Assembly: GCA_030157805.1 (NCBI GenBank)
Contig: JAOAUB010000077.1
Location: forward strand, 1 to 32,338
Origin: Legionellaceae bacterium
Lineage (GTDB): Bacteria; Pseudomonadota; Gammaproteobacteria; Legionellales; Legionellaceae
Direction of reading: 5' to 3'
DNA length: 32,338 bases
Part shown: positions 1 to 7,088 of the stretch, piece by piece
How positions within the stretch are numbered: the stretch's first letter is position 1
How the letters are laid out: each line of letters starts with the position of its first letter
Made by a program: the position numbers and the translations under genes
Notes under the pieces: generated by a model
The model's input: the letters and a program-made list of their open reading frames with translations, nothing else
Databases searched by the model: none
What the model was told of the DNA's origin: nothing

Positions 1-61
1 CAATTTTTTTAAAAAAATCTCAATCGGCCAGCGACATAAGTACCATTGAATCACCTGTAAA

Positions 62-369
62 GCTGCTTTTAAATTTGATATAGGCACACTTGAAGCGGAC
101 GCTTGGCTGAAAACTTGGCGGAGATAATAACACCGCTCTGATATCCATACGTAAATACGGTCAATTATTGATCTAAGAAACAAAGCCAGTATGATTTATA
201 TAGCCATTGTGGATAATTATGTGTTGGATATTCCAGGTGATGGTCTTGTTCCTGCGTGGTTTCTTCATTTATCGACGGCGAATAAAAAAACGTTTGTGCC
301 GTTCTTGAGCGACCTTATTTGGAGGCTCCTGCCCTGGAGTCTGTGCTGGAAGAAATTCTTACCTTGAGT
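62..369 (+). pseudogene. Possible degraded coding remnant, not recognised
   Basis: Three short stretches read like protein but are broken by stops and frame changes. Positions 62-133 give a peptide ending in DAWLKTWRR and a stop. Positions 155-307, in the same frame after further stops, contain VDNYVLDIPGDGLVPAWFL. A +2 frame segment at about 286-369 reads ERPYLEAPALESVLEEILTLS (in part) and then stops. No start codon with a ribosome site leads into them and I recognise no family. They may be remains of one inactivated gene or chance open frames. One perfect DnaA box (208-216) lies inside this stretch. Confidence 0.25.
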
Positions 370-623
370 TAGCGGGATTTTATTTTTAGTTTTTTGTGTT
401 GAATTGTTCATTAACGCTTGACATGAGTAGACATTAGGCCAGTCAACGTTCATGCTCCTTACACACAATGTTATCCACAGATTTTGTGGATAACCAATGA
501 TTGAAAAATAATAACTCAAAATAGGGTTAATCCAATTAAACAAAGGATTTAATGTAAATCGTACAGTGTGTTTGATGAGGTGAAACAGAGCAATAAAAAT
601 AAATTTTTATGAAATTATCCACA
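208..623. promoter_or_regulatory. Cluster of four perfect DnaA boxes (origin-like region)
   Basis: The consensus DnaA box TTATCCACA occurs exactly at 471-479 and 615-623 on the plus strand. Its exact complement TGTGGATAA occurs at 208-216 and 485-493. Four perfect 9-mers in 416 bp is far above chance: about 0.003 would be expected on both strands in random sequence. The region is non-coding, AT-rich, and followed by long A/T tracts. The known role of such boxes is to bind the initiator DnaA at oriC or at DnaA-regulated or titrating sites. No dnaA, dnaN, gidA or rpmH gene is in the window, so origin function is inference. Confidence 0.6.
470..494. repeat. Inverted pair of DnaA boxes (10-bp arms, 5-nt spacer)
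   Basis: GTTATCCACA at 470-479 is the exact reverse complement of TGTGGATAAC at 485-494, with the spacer GATTT between them. It could pair as a hairpin, but no U-run follows, so I read it as two opposed DnaA boxes rather than a terminator. Confidence 0.6.
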
Positions 624-738
624 GATTGAAAAGTTGGTTTTTGTTGGTCTTAAGAAGATATTTTTTAGACCAGATTTAGGATAATACCAAAAAAAAAATA
701 AAAAAAAAGAGTAAGGTTCAAATATTTTTTTAATTTTT
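596..738. other. AT-rich tract next to DnaA boxes (possible unwinding element)
   Basis: This stretch is almost all A and T. It includes runs of A around 689-709 and of T around 725-737, and a GATATTTTTTAGA sequence at 657-669 that loosely resembles the 13-mers unwound at enterobacterial oriC. No open frame or ribosome site is visible. The remainder up to the promoter at 872 shows nothing recognisable. An unwinding role is inference from its position beside the DnaA boxes. Confidence 0.35.
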
Positions 739-871
739 GGTGATCATGGATGTCGAGTGCTTGGACGTCCCGAAGTATTTTTAGGGAATCCGGTTTGTTG
801 CTTCAACGTTAACTTAATTAACACATGTAAAATTGAATGGGGGCGTGGTTTACGATGTTTCGTCGTGAGAA

Positions 872-900
872 TTGCACTTGACGTCGTTTCGCATTAGAAT
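872..900 (+). promoter_or_regulatory. Sigma70-type promoter for tpiA-secG(-nuo)
   Basis: TTGCAC at 872-877 (-35) and TAGAAT at 895-900 (-10) are separated by exactly 17 bp, the ideal sigma70 spacing. Transcription would begin at about 906-908. No other equally good pair is seen upstream of tpiA. This placement makes a GTG start at 907 unlikely, since it would be leaderless. Confidence 0.6.
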
Positions 901-948
901 AGCGCTGTGCTAGACTTGATGTGTTCACGGTACGGTTGGTCAACGATC

Positions 949-1713
949 TTGATAAGAAAAAAAATTGTAGCGGGTAATTGGAAAATGAATGGTCGTCTTG
1001 ATGTTGTGAAGCAACTGTTGCTTGATTTGACGACTGAGTTTGATGACATCACGCCATGGCCCTCGACACTAGATTGCGTGGTATTGCCACCGGCGATTTA
1101 CATTCCGTTAACCCAGCAGTGTTTGCAACATAGCGCCCTTCAGTGGGGTGGACAAAATATTTATCCGGCGTTGCAAGGCGCTTATACCGGAGAGCATTCT
1201 TTGTTGATGTATCAAGACTTCGGTTGTCGTTATATGTTGGTTGGGCATTCAGAGCGCCGGCAATTATTTGCGGAGAGTGAAAATTTTATTGCAGAAAAAT
1301 TCCACCTCTTAAAAGAACATGATATGATACCCGTCCTTTGTGTCGGAGAGACACAAGAAGAGCGTGCACAAGGCCGCACAGAGGCCGTATTAAAGAAGCA
1401 ACTATGCGAGCTTCTTGAAAAAGACAGGCATTGTTTTAGCAATGCAGTGATAGCTTATGAGCCCGTGTGGGCCATTGGTACCGGTTTAACAGCCTCGCCT
1501 CATGAGGTACAGGACACTCACGCCTTTATACGTGATCAGATTAGTGCGTTTAGTGAAGATGACGCAAATCATGTTTCTGTTCTTTATGGGGGTAGTGTTA
1601 ATGAGAAAAATGCTGCATCATTATTCGCTATGCCTGATGTGGATGGCGGATTAATTGGCGGAGCCTCGCTGAGTGCAAAGCAGTTTGTGGAAATTGTTAA
1701 ATGTATCAACTAA
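949..1713 (+). CDS. tpiA: Triosephosphate isomerase
   Basis: TpiA interconverts dihydroxyacetone phosphate and glyceraldehyde 3-phosphate in the cytoplasm (glycolysis and gluconeogenesis). The TIM signature is complete: AGNWKMNG near the N-terminus with Lys12, the catalytic His in VGHSERR (about residue 100), the catalytic Glu in AYEPVWAIGTG (about 171), and the phosphate-binding GGSV and GLIGGASL loops. With the TTG at 949 the protein is 254 residues and begins MIRKKIVAGNWK, matching the family. The frame is open upstream to a GTG at 907 and an ATG at 919. Those give 14 or 10 extra unconserved residues, and 907 coincides with the predicted transcription start. None of the candidates has a strong Shine-Dalgarno sequence, so the exact start is unsure. 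The gene overlaps secG by 13 bp. Confidence 0.96.
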   Translation: MIRKKIVAGNWKMNGRLDVVKQLLLDLTTEFDDITPWPSTLDCVVLPPAIYIPLTQQCLQHSALQWGGQNIYPALQGAYTGEHSLLMYQDFGCRYMLVGHSERRQLFAESENFIAEKFHLLKEHDMIPVLCVGETQEERAQGRTEAVLKKQLCELLEKDRHCFSNAVIAYEPVWAIGTGLTASPHEVQDTHAFIRDQISAFSEDDANHVSVLYGGSVNEKNAASLFAMPDVDGGLIGGASLSAKQFVEIVKCIN

Positions 1714-2036
1714 TTCTTGTAGTTCATGTTATCATCGCGCTGATGGTGATTGGCCTGGTTCTAATTCAGCACGGTAAAGGTGCTGATATTGGTGCATCAT
1801 TTGGCTCCGGGGCTTCTAATACCGTCTTTGGTAGTCAAGGTACGGGAGGCTTTCTTTTTAAACTCACTGGGGGTTTGGCGCTTGCGTTTTTTGCAACGAG
1901 CTTGATCTTATCTTCGGTGGTATCGATTCAATATCAAAATGCTAATAAATTGGCGATGCCTCAACAAGTTAATCTACCCATTAACTCTGTTCCTATTCCG
2001 GTAGGCAGTGATTTGAAAGAGGGTAAAAATAAATAA
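1701..2036 (+). CDS. secG: Preprotein translocase subunit SecG
   Basis: SecG is the small non-essential subunit of the SecYEG channel and stimulates SecA-driven protein export at the inner membrane. The 111-residue protein has two hydrophobic helices (about residues 3-22 and 52-72). They flank the conserved cytoplasmic loop with HGKGADIGASFGSGASNTVFG and the following GTGGFL, the family signature, with a polar C-terminal tail. Its ATG lies inside the end of tpiA (13-bp overlap), implying cotranscription and probable translational coupling. The tpiA-secG-tRNA-Leu order is common in gammaproteobacteria. Confidence 0.95.
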   Translation: MYQLILVVHVIIALMVIGLVLIQHGKGADIGASFGSGASNTVFGSQGTGGFLFKLTGGLALAFFATSLILSSVVSIQYQNANKLAMPQQVNLPINSVPIPVGSDLKEGKNK

Positions 2037-2037
2037 A

Positions 2038-2122
2038 GCCGAAGTGGTGGAATTGGTAGACACGCCGTCTTGAGGGGGCGGTGGCGCAAGCTGTGCCGGT
2101 TCGAGTCCGGCCTTCGGTACCA
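2038..2122 (+). tRNA. tRNA-Leu (anticodon GAG)
   Basis: This is an 85-nt class II tRNA. The acceptor stem GCCGAAG (2038-2044) pairs with CTTCGGT (2112-2118, with one G-U pair), followed by A73 and an encoded CCA (2120-2122). The anticodon stem CCGTC/GGCGG encloses the loop TTGAGGG with anticodon GAG, reading CUC and CUU. The long variable arm and the T-loop GTTCGAGTCC are present. It begins 2 nt after the secG stop and sits between secG and nuoA, so it is probably processed from the same transcript. Confidence 0.97.
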
Positions 2123-2187
2123 TTATGAGCGGGCATAAAATTGGTGTTCTATCTTTTTTATGTCCCATTAATTCGGGCAAAGTAATC

Positions 2188-2544
2188 ATGTTATTACAAT
2201 ACTTACCTATACTTGTTTTTCTTTTGCTTGGTTTAGTTATGGGGCTCGTGCTTCTGGGCGCTGGTGCATTGTGCGGTGCGAATAAACCAAATTCTGAAAA
2301 AAATTCACCGTATGAGTGTGGTTTTGCGCCGTTTGAAAGTTCACATCTTCCTTTTGATGTTCGATTCTATTTAGTCGCGTTACTTTTTATTATATTTGAT
2401 TTAGAAACTGCCTTTTTCTTTCCTTGGGCGTTGGTGTTGCGTAAAATCGGTTGGCTTGGTTTTTCGGCAATGCTTTTGTTTCTCGGACTTTTAGTGATTG
2501 GATTTATTTATGAGTGGAAGCGCGGGGCGCTTGAGTGGGAGTAA
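2188..2544 (+). CDS. nuoA: NADH-quinone oxidoreductase subunit A
   Basis: NuoA is a small membrane subunit of complex I, at the junction of the peripheral and membrane arms. The 118-residue protein has three transmembrane helices. The conserved YECGF segment lies in the first loop and [22 protein letters not shown] sequence (here [18 protein letters not shown]) in the second helix. I chose the ATG at 2188 ([11 protein letters not shown]), which gives the usual family length. The frame also has an ATG at 2125, but that lies 3 nt after the tRNA 3' end and adds 21 unconserved residues. It opens the nuoA-N block; nuoB follows after 22 bp. Confidence 0.95.
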   Translation: MLLQYLPILVFLLLGLVMGLVLLGAGALCGANKPNSEKNSPYECGFAPFESSHLPFDVRFYLVALLFIIFDLETAFFFPWALVLRKIGWLGFSAMLLFLGLLVIGFIYEWKRGALEWE

Positions 2545-2566
2545 AGGATCATTTTAGAGATTGATT

Positions 2567-3043
2567 ATGGTAGCTGAAGAGTTTCAAAAAAATGGCTTTT
2601 TTACAACCTCTGTTGAACAGGTCGTGGGCTGGGCTCGCAGTGGTTCAATGTGGCCTATGACCTTTGGTTTAGCTTGTTGTGCCGTTGAAATGATGCATGT
2701 CGGTGCTTCACGCTACGATCTGGATCGTTTTGGTGTGATTTTTAGGCCCAGTCCACGTCAATCAGATGTGATGATTGTGGCTGGAACGCTTTGCAATAAA
2801 ATGGCGCCTGCGTTACGTAAGGTTTATGACCAAATGCCTGAGCCACGCTGGGTCATTTCCATGGGGTCATGTGCGAATGGTGGTGGTTATTATCACTATT
2901 CTTATTCCGTCGTCCGTGGCTGTGATCGTATTGTTCCTGTGGATGTTTATGTTCCGGGTTGTCCGCCAACTGCAGAAGCACTTCTTTATGGAATTATTCA
3001 ATTACAAAACAAAATTAGGCGCAAATCGGTCATCGAAATTTAA
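2567..3043 (+). CDS. nuoB: NADH-quinone oxidoreductase subunit B
   Basis: NuoB carries the terminal iron-sulfur cluster N2, which passes electrons to quinone. It sits in the peripheral arm against the membrane. All four N2 ligands are visible in the 158-residue protein: the adjacent pair Cys37-Cys38 in [11 protein letters not shown], Cys102 in [11 protein letters not shown], and Cys132 in [12 protein letters not shown] take the ATG at 2567 ([11 protein letters not shown]). A TTG two codons upstream (2561) is possible but less likely. nuoC starts 27 bp downstream. Confidence 0.96.
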   Translation: MVAEEFQKNGFFTTSVEQVVGWARSGSMWPMTFGLACCAVEMMHVGASRYDLDRFGVIFRPSPRQSDVMIVAGTLCNKMAPALRKVYDQMPEPRWVISMGSCANGGGYYHYSYSVVRGCDRIVPVDVYVPGCPPTAEALLYGIIQLQNKIRRKSVIEI

Positions 3044-3070
3044 ATCGACCGAAATACGGGTATTAATCTC

Positions 3071-3778
3071 ATGACAAAGCATGCAAGTTTAGCAGAAAAA
3101 ATTCAAAAGATTCACGCGGAAAATCCCGACTTGATTCATGCCGTCGCTCAGGCCTTTGATGAAGTGACGATCGTATGTCGACGCGAACAAGTTCTCGCTT
3201 TATTGCAGCACTTGCGAGATGACAAAACAGTGGCTTTTGATCAATTAATCGATCTTTGCGCAATCGATTATCTGCTTTACGGTGTTTACGATTGGGAGAC
3301 CGACGCAGCAACGGATCGTGGTTTTTCTCGAGCAGTTGAACAACAAGAGACGAATGCTTCTGGCGAGCTCGTTAAAGCTCGTGATCAATCATCACGTTTT
3401 GCCGTGGTTTATCATTTGTTGTCGATTCAGCACAATCATCGTTTACGAGTTAAGGTTTTTCTTGACGAAGCGGATTTAGTGATTCCATCGGCTGCAGGTG
3501 TTTGGGCGTCAGCGAACTGGTTTGAGCGCGAAGCCTATGATTTGTTTGGCGTCTTATTTCAAAATCACCCTGATTTACGTCGAATATTGACGGATTATGG
3601 ATTTATTGGCCATCCTTTCCGCAAAGATTTTCCTTTGAGTGGCCATGTTGAAATGCGCTACGATGCAGGCTTACAAAAAGTCATTTATGAGCCAGTGAAT
3701 ATTGCGCCACGGATTCTTGTTCCCAAAGTCATTAGAAAAGATAATCGGTATTTGGGCCATGATGGGAGCGAGGCATGA
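3071..3778 (+). CDS. nuoC: NADH-quinone oxidoreductase subunit C
   Basis: NuoC is the 30-kDa peripheral-arm subunit of complex I. It has no cofactor and packs against NuoD near the quinone site. The 235-residue protein contains the family signature [44 protein letters not shown] in its second half (about residues 136-180), followed by the YEPV motif. It is a separate gene, unlike the fused nuoCD of enterobacteria. Its last 4 bp (ATGA) overlap the nuoD start, indicating translational coupling. Confidence 0.95.
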   Translation: MTKHASLAEKIQKIHAENPDLIHAVAQAFDEVTIVCRREQVLALLQHLRDDKTVAFDQLIDLCAIDYLLYGVYDWETDAATDRGFSRAVEQQETNASGELVKARDQSSRFAVVYHLLSIQHNHRLRVKVFLDEADLVIPSAAGVWASANWFEREAYDLFGVLFQNHPDLRRILTDYGFIGHPFRKDFPLSGHVEMRYDAGLQKVIYEPVNIAPRILVPKVIRKDNRYLGHDGSEA

Positions 3779-5028
3779 TCGAGTTAAAAAATTACACACT
3801 TAATTTTGGTCCCCAACATCCGGCTGCTCATGGTGTTTTGAGACTCGTTTTAGAGCTTGAAGGTGAGACGATAGTCCGCGCCGATCCTCATATTGGTCTT
3901 TTGCATCGTGCCACCGAAAAATTAGTAGAAACAAAGCCTTATTTGCAAAGCGTTGGTTATATGGATAGGCTTGATTACGTTTCTATGATGTGTAACGAAC
4001 ATGCTTATGTGCGAGCTATTGAAAAATTGATGGGTATCGACGCCCCTATTCGTGCGCAGTACATACGTACCATGTTTGATGAGATAACACGGATACTCAA
4101 TCATCTGCTATGGTTAGGTGCTTGCGCTTTAGATATTGGTGCGATGACTGTTTTTCTTTATTGTTTTCGTGAGAGAGAAGATTTATTTGATTGCTATGAA
4201 GCAGTTTCCGGCGCTCGAATGCATGCCACGTATTATCGTCCTGGCGGCGTGGCCCGTGATCTTCCTGATACAATGCCTCAATATAAACCTTCGCGTTGGC
4301 ATAATGAGCGAAAAACTGAAACCTTAAACAGCAATCGCCAGGGGAGTTTTCTTGACTTTTTGTCTGATTTTACGGAGCGTTTTCCTAAATGCGTTGACGA
4401 ATACGAAACGTTATTGACTGACAATCGGATCTGGAAGCAACGCACCGTTGATATTGGTGTTGTTTCCCCGGAAGAAGCGTTACAGTGGGGATTTTCTGGG
4501 CCCATGCTACGAGGATCGAATGTTGCTTGGGATTTGCGTAAGAAGCAGCCTTACGCGGCGTATGATCGCGTTGATTTTGATATCCCGGTGGGAAAAACAG
4601 GTGATTGTTATGATCGTTATCTTGTTCGTGTTGAGGAAATGAGGCAATCTAACCGTATCATTAAACAATGTATTGAGTGGTTGCGAAGTCATCCTGGCCC
4701 AGTGCGGATTGAAGACTACAAAGTAACTCCGCCGCATCGTGAAATCATGAAGCATGATATGGAAGCCATGATTCATCATTTTAAATTGTTCAGCGAAGGA
4801 TTTTGTTTGCCTGAAGGTGAGGTATACAGTGCCGTTGAGGCGCCTAAGGGTGAGTTTGGAATTTATTTAGTGTCCGATGGCGCTAATAAGCCATATCGCT
4901 TAAAAATTCGTGCGCCAGGATTTGCCCATCTTGCAAGTCTTGATGCCATGGTGCAGGGGCATATGTTGGCGGATGGCGTCGCTATTTTGGCCAGTCAGGA
5001 TATCGTTTTTGGAGAAGTTGATCGTTAG
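3775..5028 (+). CDS. nuoD: NADH-quinone oxidoreductase subunit D
   Basis: NuoD is the 49-kDa subunit, related to NiFe-hydrogenase large subunits, that forms most of the quinone-binding cavity with NuoB. The 417-residue protein has the N-terminal [14 protein letters not shown] motif with the quinone-site histidine. It also has [27 protein letters not shown] in the middle, and the C-terminal [14 protein letters not shown] and IRAPGFAHL blocks. Length is normal. It overlaps nuoC by 4 bp. The 206-bp gap to nuoE that follows is the longest inside the nuo block and shows no convincing gene. Confidence 0.97.
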   Translation: MIELKNYTLNFGPQHPAAHGVLRLVLELEGETIVRADPHIGLLHRATEKLVETKPYLQSVGYMDRLDYVSMMCNEHAYVRAIEKLMGIDAPIRAQYIRTMFDEITRILNHLLWLGACALDIGAMTVFLYCFREREDLFDCYEAVSGARMHATYYRPGGVARDLPDTMPQYKPSRWHNERKTETLNSNRQGSFLDFLSDFTERFPKCVDEYETLLTDNRIWKQRTVDIGVVSPEEALQWGFSGPMLRGSNVAWDLRKKQPYAAYDRVDFDIPVGKTGDCYDRYLVRVEEMRQSNRIIKQCIEWLRSHPGPVRIEDYKVTPPHREIMKHDMEAMIHHFKLFSEGFCLPEGEVYSAVEAPKGEFGIYLVSDGANKPYRLKIRAPGFAHLASLDAMVQGHMLADGVAILASQDIVFGEVDR

Positions 5029-5234
5029 ATTGGGGTTGTTGATACTCCCTTACAAGGTGCAAAGTAATATAAAGATATGTACGTTGGCAATGACTGTCTT
5101 TTCGACACGACGTCCCGCGACTTGTTCGTAGGATCCAACACAACCCTGATTTTAGACTTCGTGGAGACATCGTGAAGCGTAGGTTAGGCGGAGTGGCGGT
5201 TAAGGCCAGTACGTTAGTCTCATAAGGTTAAAGT

Positions 5235-5738
5235 ATGTCCGAAAATAAATCTAAATTGTTGCAAGAAATGCTTTCACCGAAAAGCATGCACGACGTTTTG
5301 TCTTGGCTTGCAAAATATCCAGCCGAACAGAAACAATCTGCGGTCATGGCTGTTTTGCGCATTGCTCAAGAACAGCACGGTTATTTAACGCCTCAGTTGA
5401 TGGATGCCGTTGCGCTCTATTTGGAGATGCCCGCCATTGCGGTGTATGAAGTGGCGACATTTTACACCATGTATGAGCTACGACCAGTGGCCCGTCATGT
5501 TATTAATGTTTGCACCAATATTTCATGCAAGCTTGCCAATGCTTCTGAAATTGTGACGCAATTGGAAGATAAGCTAAGTATAAAATTGGGTGAAACAACT
5601 CAAGACGGTCGTTTTACGTTGCGTTCGGTGGAGTGTCTTGGAGCTTGTGTTAATGCGCCGGTCATTCAGGTGGATAAGAATTACCATGAAAACCTGAATA
5701 GTCAAAAAATTGATCAAATGTTGGAACAATACCCATGA
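5235..5738 (+). CDS. nuoE: NADH-quinone oxidoreductase subunit E
   Basis: NuoE is the 24-kDa thioredoxin-fold subunit of the NADH dehydrogenase module and binds the 2Fe-2S cluster N1a. The four ligands are seen in the 167-residue protein as Cys93 and Cys98 (VCTNISC) and Cys134 and Cys138 (VECLGAC). The helical N-terminal domain carries the typical YEVATFYTMY segment. AAGG at 5223-5226 is a plausible ribosome site for the ATG. It sits after a 206-bp non-coding gap from nuoD, so a local promoter or processing site is possible but none is clear. nuoF follows after 18 bp. Confidence 0.95.
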   Translation: MSENKSKLLQEMLSPKSMHDVLSWLAKYPAEQKQSAVMAVLRIAQEQHGYLTPQLMDAVALYLEMPAIAVYEVATFYTMYELRPVARHVINVCTNISCKLANASEIVTQLEDKLSIKLGETTQDGRFTLRSVECLGACVNAPVIQVDKNYHENLNSQKIDQMLEQYP

Positions 5739-5756
5739 TGAATCGAGGACGCTGGT

Positions 5757-7031
5757 ATGATTAAATTGAACCAAGTGTGTTATCGTACCTTCCATTTGCC
5801 ACAGCCCTGGGCTTTGCAATCGTATCTTGATGTGGGCGGGTACAGTTCGTGGCGTCGAATTCTTGCCGAAAAAATACCGCCTGAAAAAATTGTTGAAGAA
5901 CTCAAGATTTCAGCACTGCGTGGCCGTGGCGGCGCCGGTTTTCCTACAGGCCTTAAATGGAGTTTTATTAATCGTAATACGCCGGGTCAGAAATACGTTG
6001 TATGCAATTCCGATGAAGGAGAGCCTGGAACGTGCAAAGATCGTGAAATCTTGTCTAAGAATCCTCATCAACTGATTGAAGGGATGGCAATTGCTGGTTA
6101 TGTGATGGGGGCAACCGTTGGATATAATTATATTCGTGGTGAGTTTTGGGAGTCCTTTGAGCGCACTGAGCAAGCCTTAAAAGAGGCCTATGAGTTAGGG
6201 GTTTTGGGTAAAAATATCTTAGGCAGTGGCGTGGACTTTGATTTGTATAATCATTTAGGCGCAGGTGCTTACATTTGCGGTGAAGAAACGGCCTTATTAA
6301 ATTCATTGGAAGGAAAAAAAGGCATGCCGCGGTTTAAACCGCCTTTTCCTGCGAACTATGGTTTATATGGAAAGCCTACAACGGTGAATAACACAGAAAC
6401 CTTTGCATCGGTTCCTGTTATCCTGGAAAAAGGCGGGGCATGGTTTCTCGGCTTGGGTAAGCCTAATAATGGCGGCACAAAATGTTTTAGTGTGAGTGGT
6501 CATGTCAATAACCCGGCTAATTTTGAGATCCCATTAGGCACACCTTTTAAAGATCTGCTTGAGCTTGCCGGTGGTATTCGTCATGGTCATAAGATTAAAG
6601 CAGTTATTCCAGGCGGTTCATCCATGAAGATTCTTCCAGGGGATGTCATGATGGGGCTTGATATGGATTATGATAGTATCCAAAAAGCCGGTTCAGGCCT
6701 TGGCTCAGGTGCTGTGATTGTGATGGATGATACAACGTGCATGGTGGATACTCTCTATCGACTTTCTGAGTTTTATATGGATGAATCGTGCGGGCAATGT
6801 ACGCCCTGTCGAGAAGGTACAGGTTGGCTAGTGCGTCTGTTGCACCGTATTAAAGAAGGGCACGGCCAGCCCGGGGATCTCGAAAAGTTGGTGAATGTTG
6901 CGAATAAAATTGAAGGTCGCACAATTTGTGCGCTTGGTGAAGCAGCCGCATGGCCTGTACAAAGTTTTGTGAAGCATTTTTCGCATGAGTTTGATTATTT
7001 TATTAAGAATAAGCGCTCAATTGTACAATGA
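5757..7031 (+). CDS. nuoF: NADH-quinone oxidoreductase subunit F
   Basis: NuoF is the 51-kDa subunit where NADH is oxidised; it binds FMN and cluster N3. The 424-residue protein shows the glycine-rich nucleotide motif [13 protein letters not shown] (about 56-68) and the FMN/NADH segment [14 protein letters not shown] (about 168-181). The N3 ligands are Cys345, Cys348 and Cys351 ([12 protein letters not shown]) and Cys391 (TICALGE). GAGGA at 5744-5748 is a good ribosome site for the ATG. A 57-bp gap with a partial palindrome (CCC...GGGAGAGGG, 7047-7063) separates it from nuoG. Confidence 0.97.
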   Translation: MIKLNQVCYRTFHLPQPWALQSYLDVGGYSSWRRILAEKIPPEKIVEELKISALRGRGGAGFPTGLKWSFINRNTPGQKYVVCNSDEGEPGTCKDREILSKNPHQLIEGMAIAGYVMGATVGYNYIRGEFWESFERTEQALKEAYELGVLGKNILGSGVDFDLYNHLGAGAYICGEETALLNSLEGKKGMPRFKPPFPANYGLYGKPTTVNNTETFASVPVILEKGGAWFLGLGKPNNGGTKCFSVSGHVNNPANFEIPLGTPFKDLLELAGGIRHGHKIKAVIPGGSSMKILPGDVMMGLDMDYDSIQKAGSGLGSGAVIVMDDTTCMVDTLYRLSEFYMDESCGQCTPCREGTGWLVRLLHRIKEGHGQPGDLEKLVNVANKIEGRTICALGEAAAWPVQSFVKHFSHEFDYFIKNKRSIVQ

Positions 7032-7088
7032 TTTATTTTACCTCATTCCCAACAAGGGAGAGGGAACATTTAAGAAGGTTTAAAGCAA

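Noticed and set aside
265..543. 92-codon open frame on the minus strand
   Set aside because: No ribosome site, no recognisable motif, and it runs through the DnaA boxes; most likely chance.
7043..7064. CCC...GGGAGAGGG partial palindrome between nuoF and nuoG, considered as a terminator or dispersed repeat
   Set aside because: Short, imperfect, no U-run, and a terminator in the middle of the nuo operon is unlikely.
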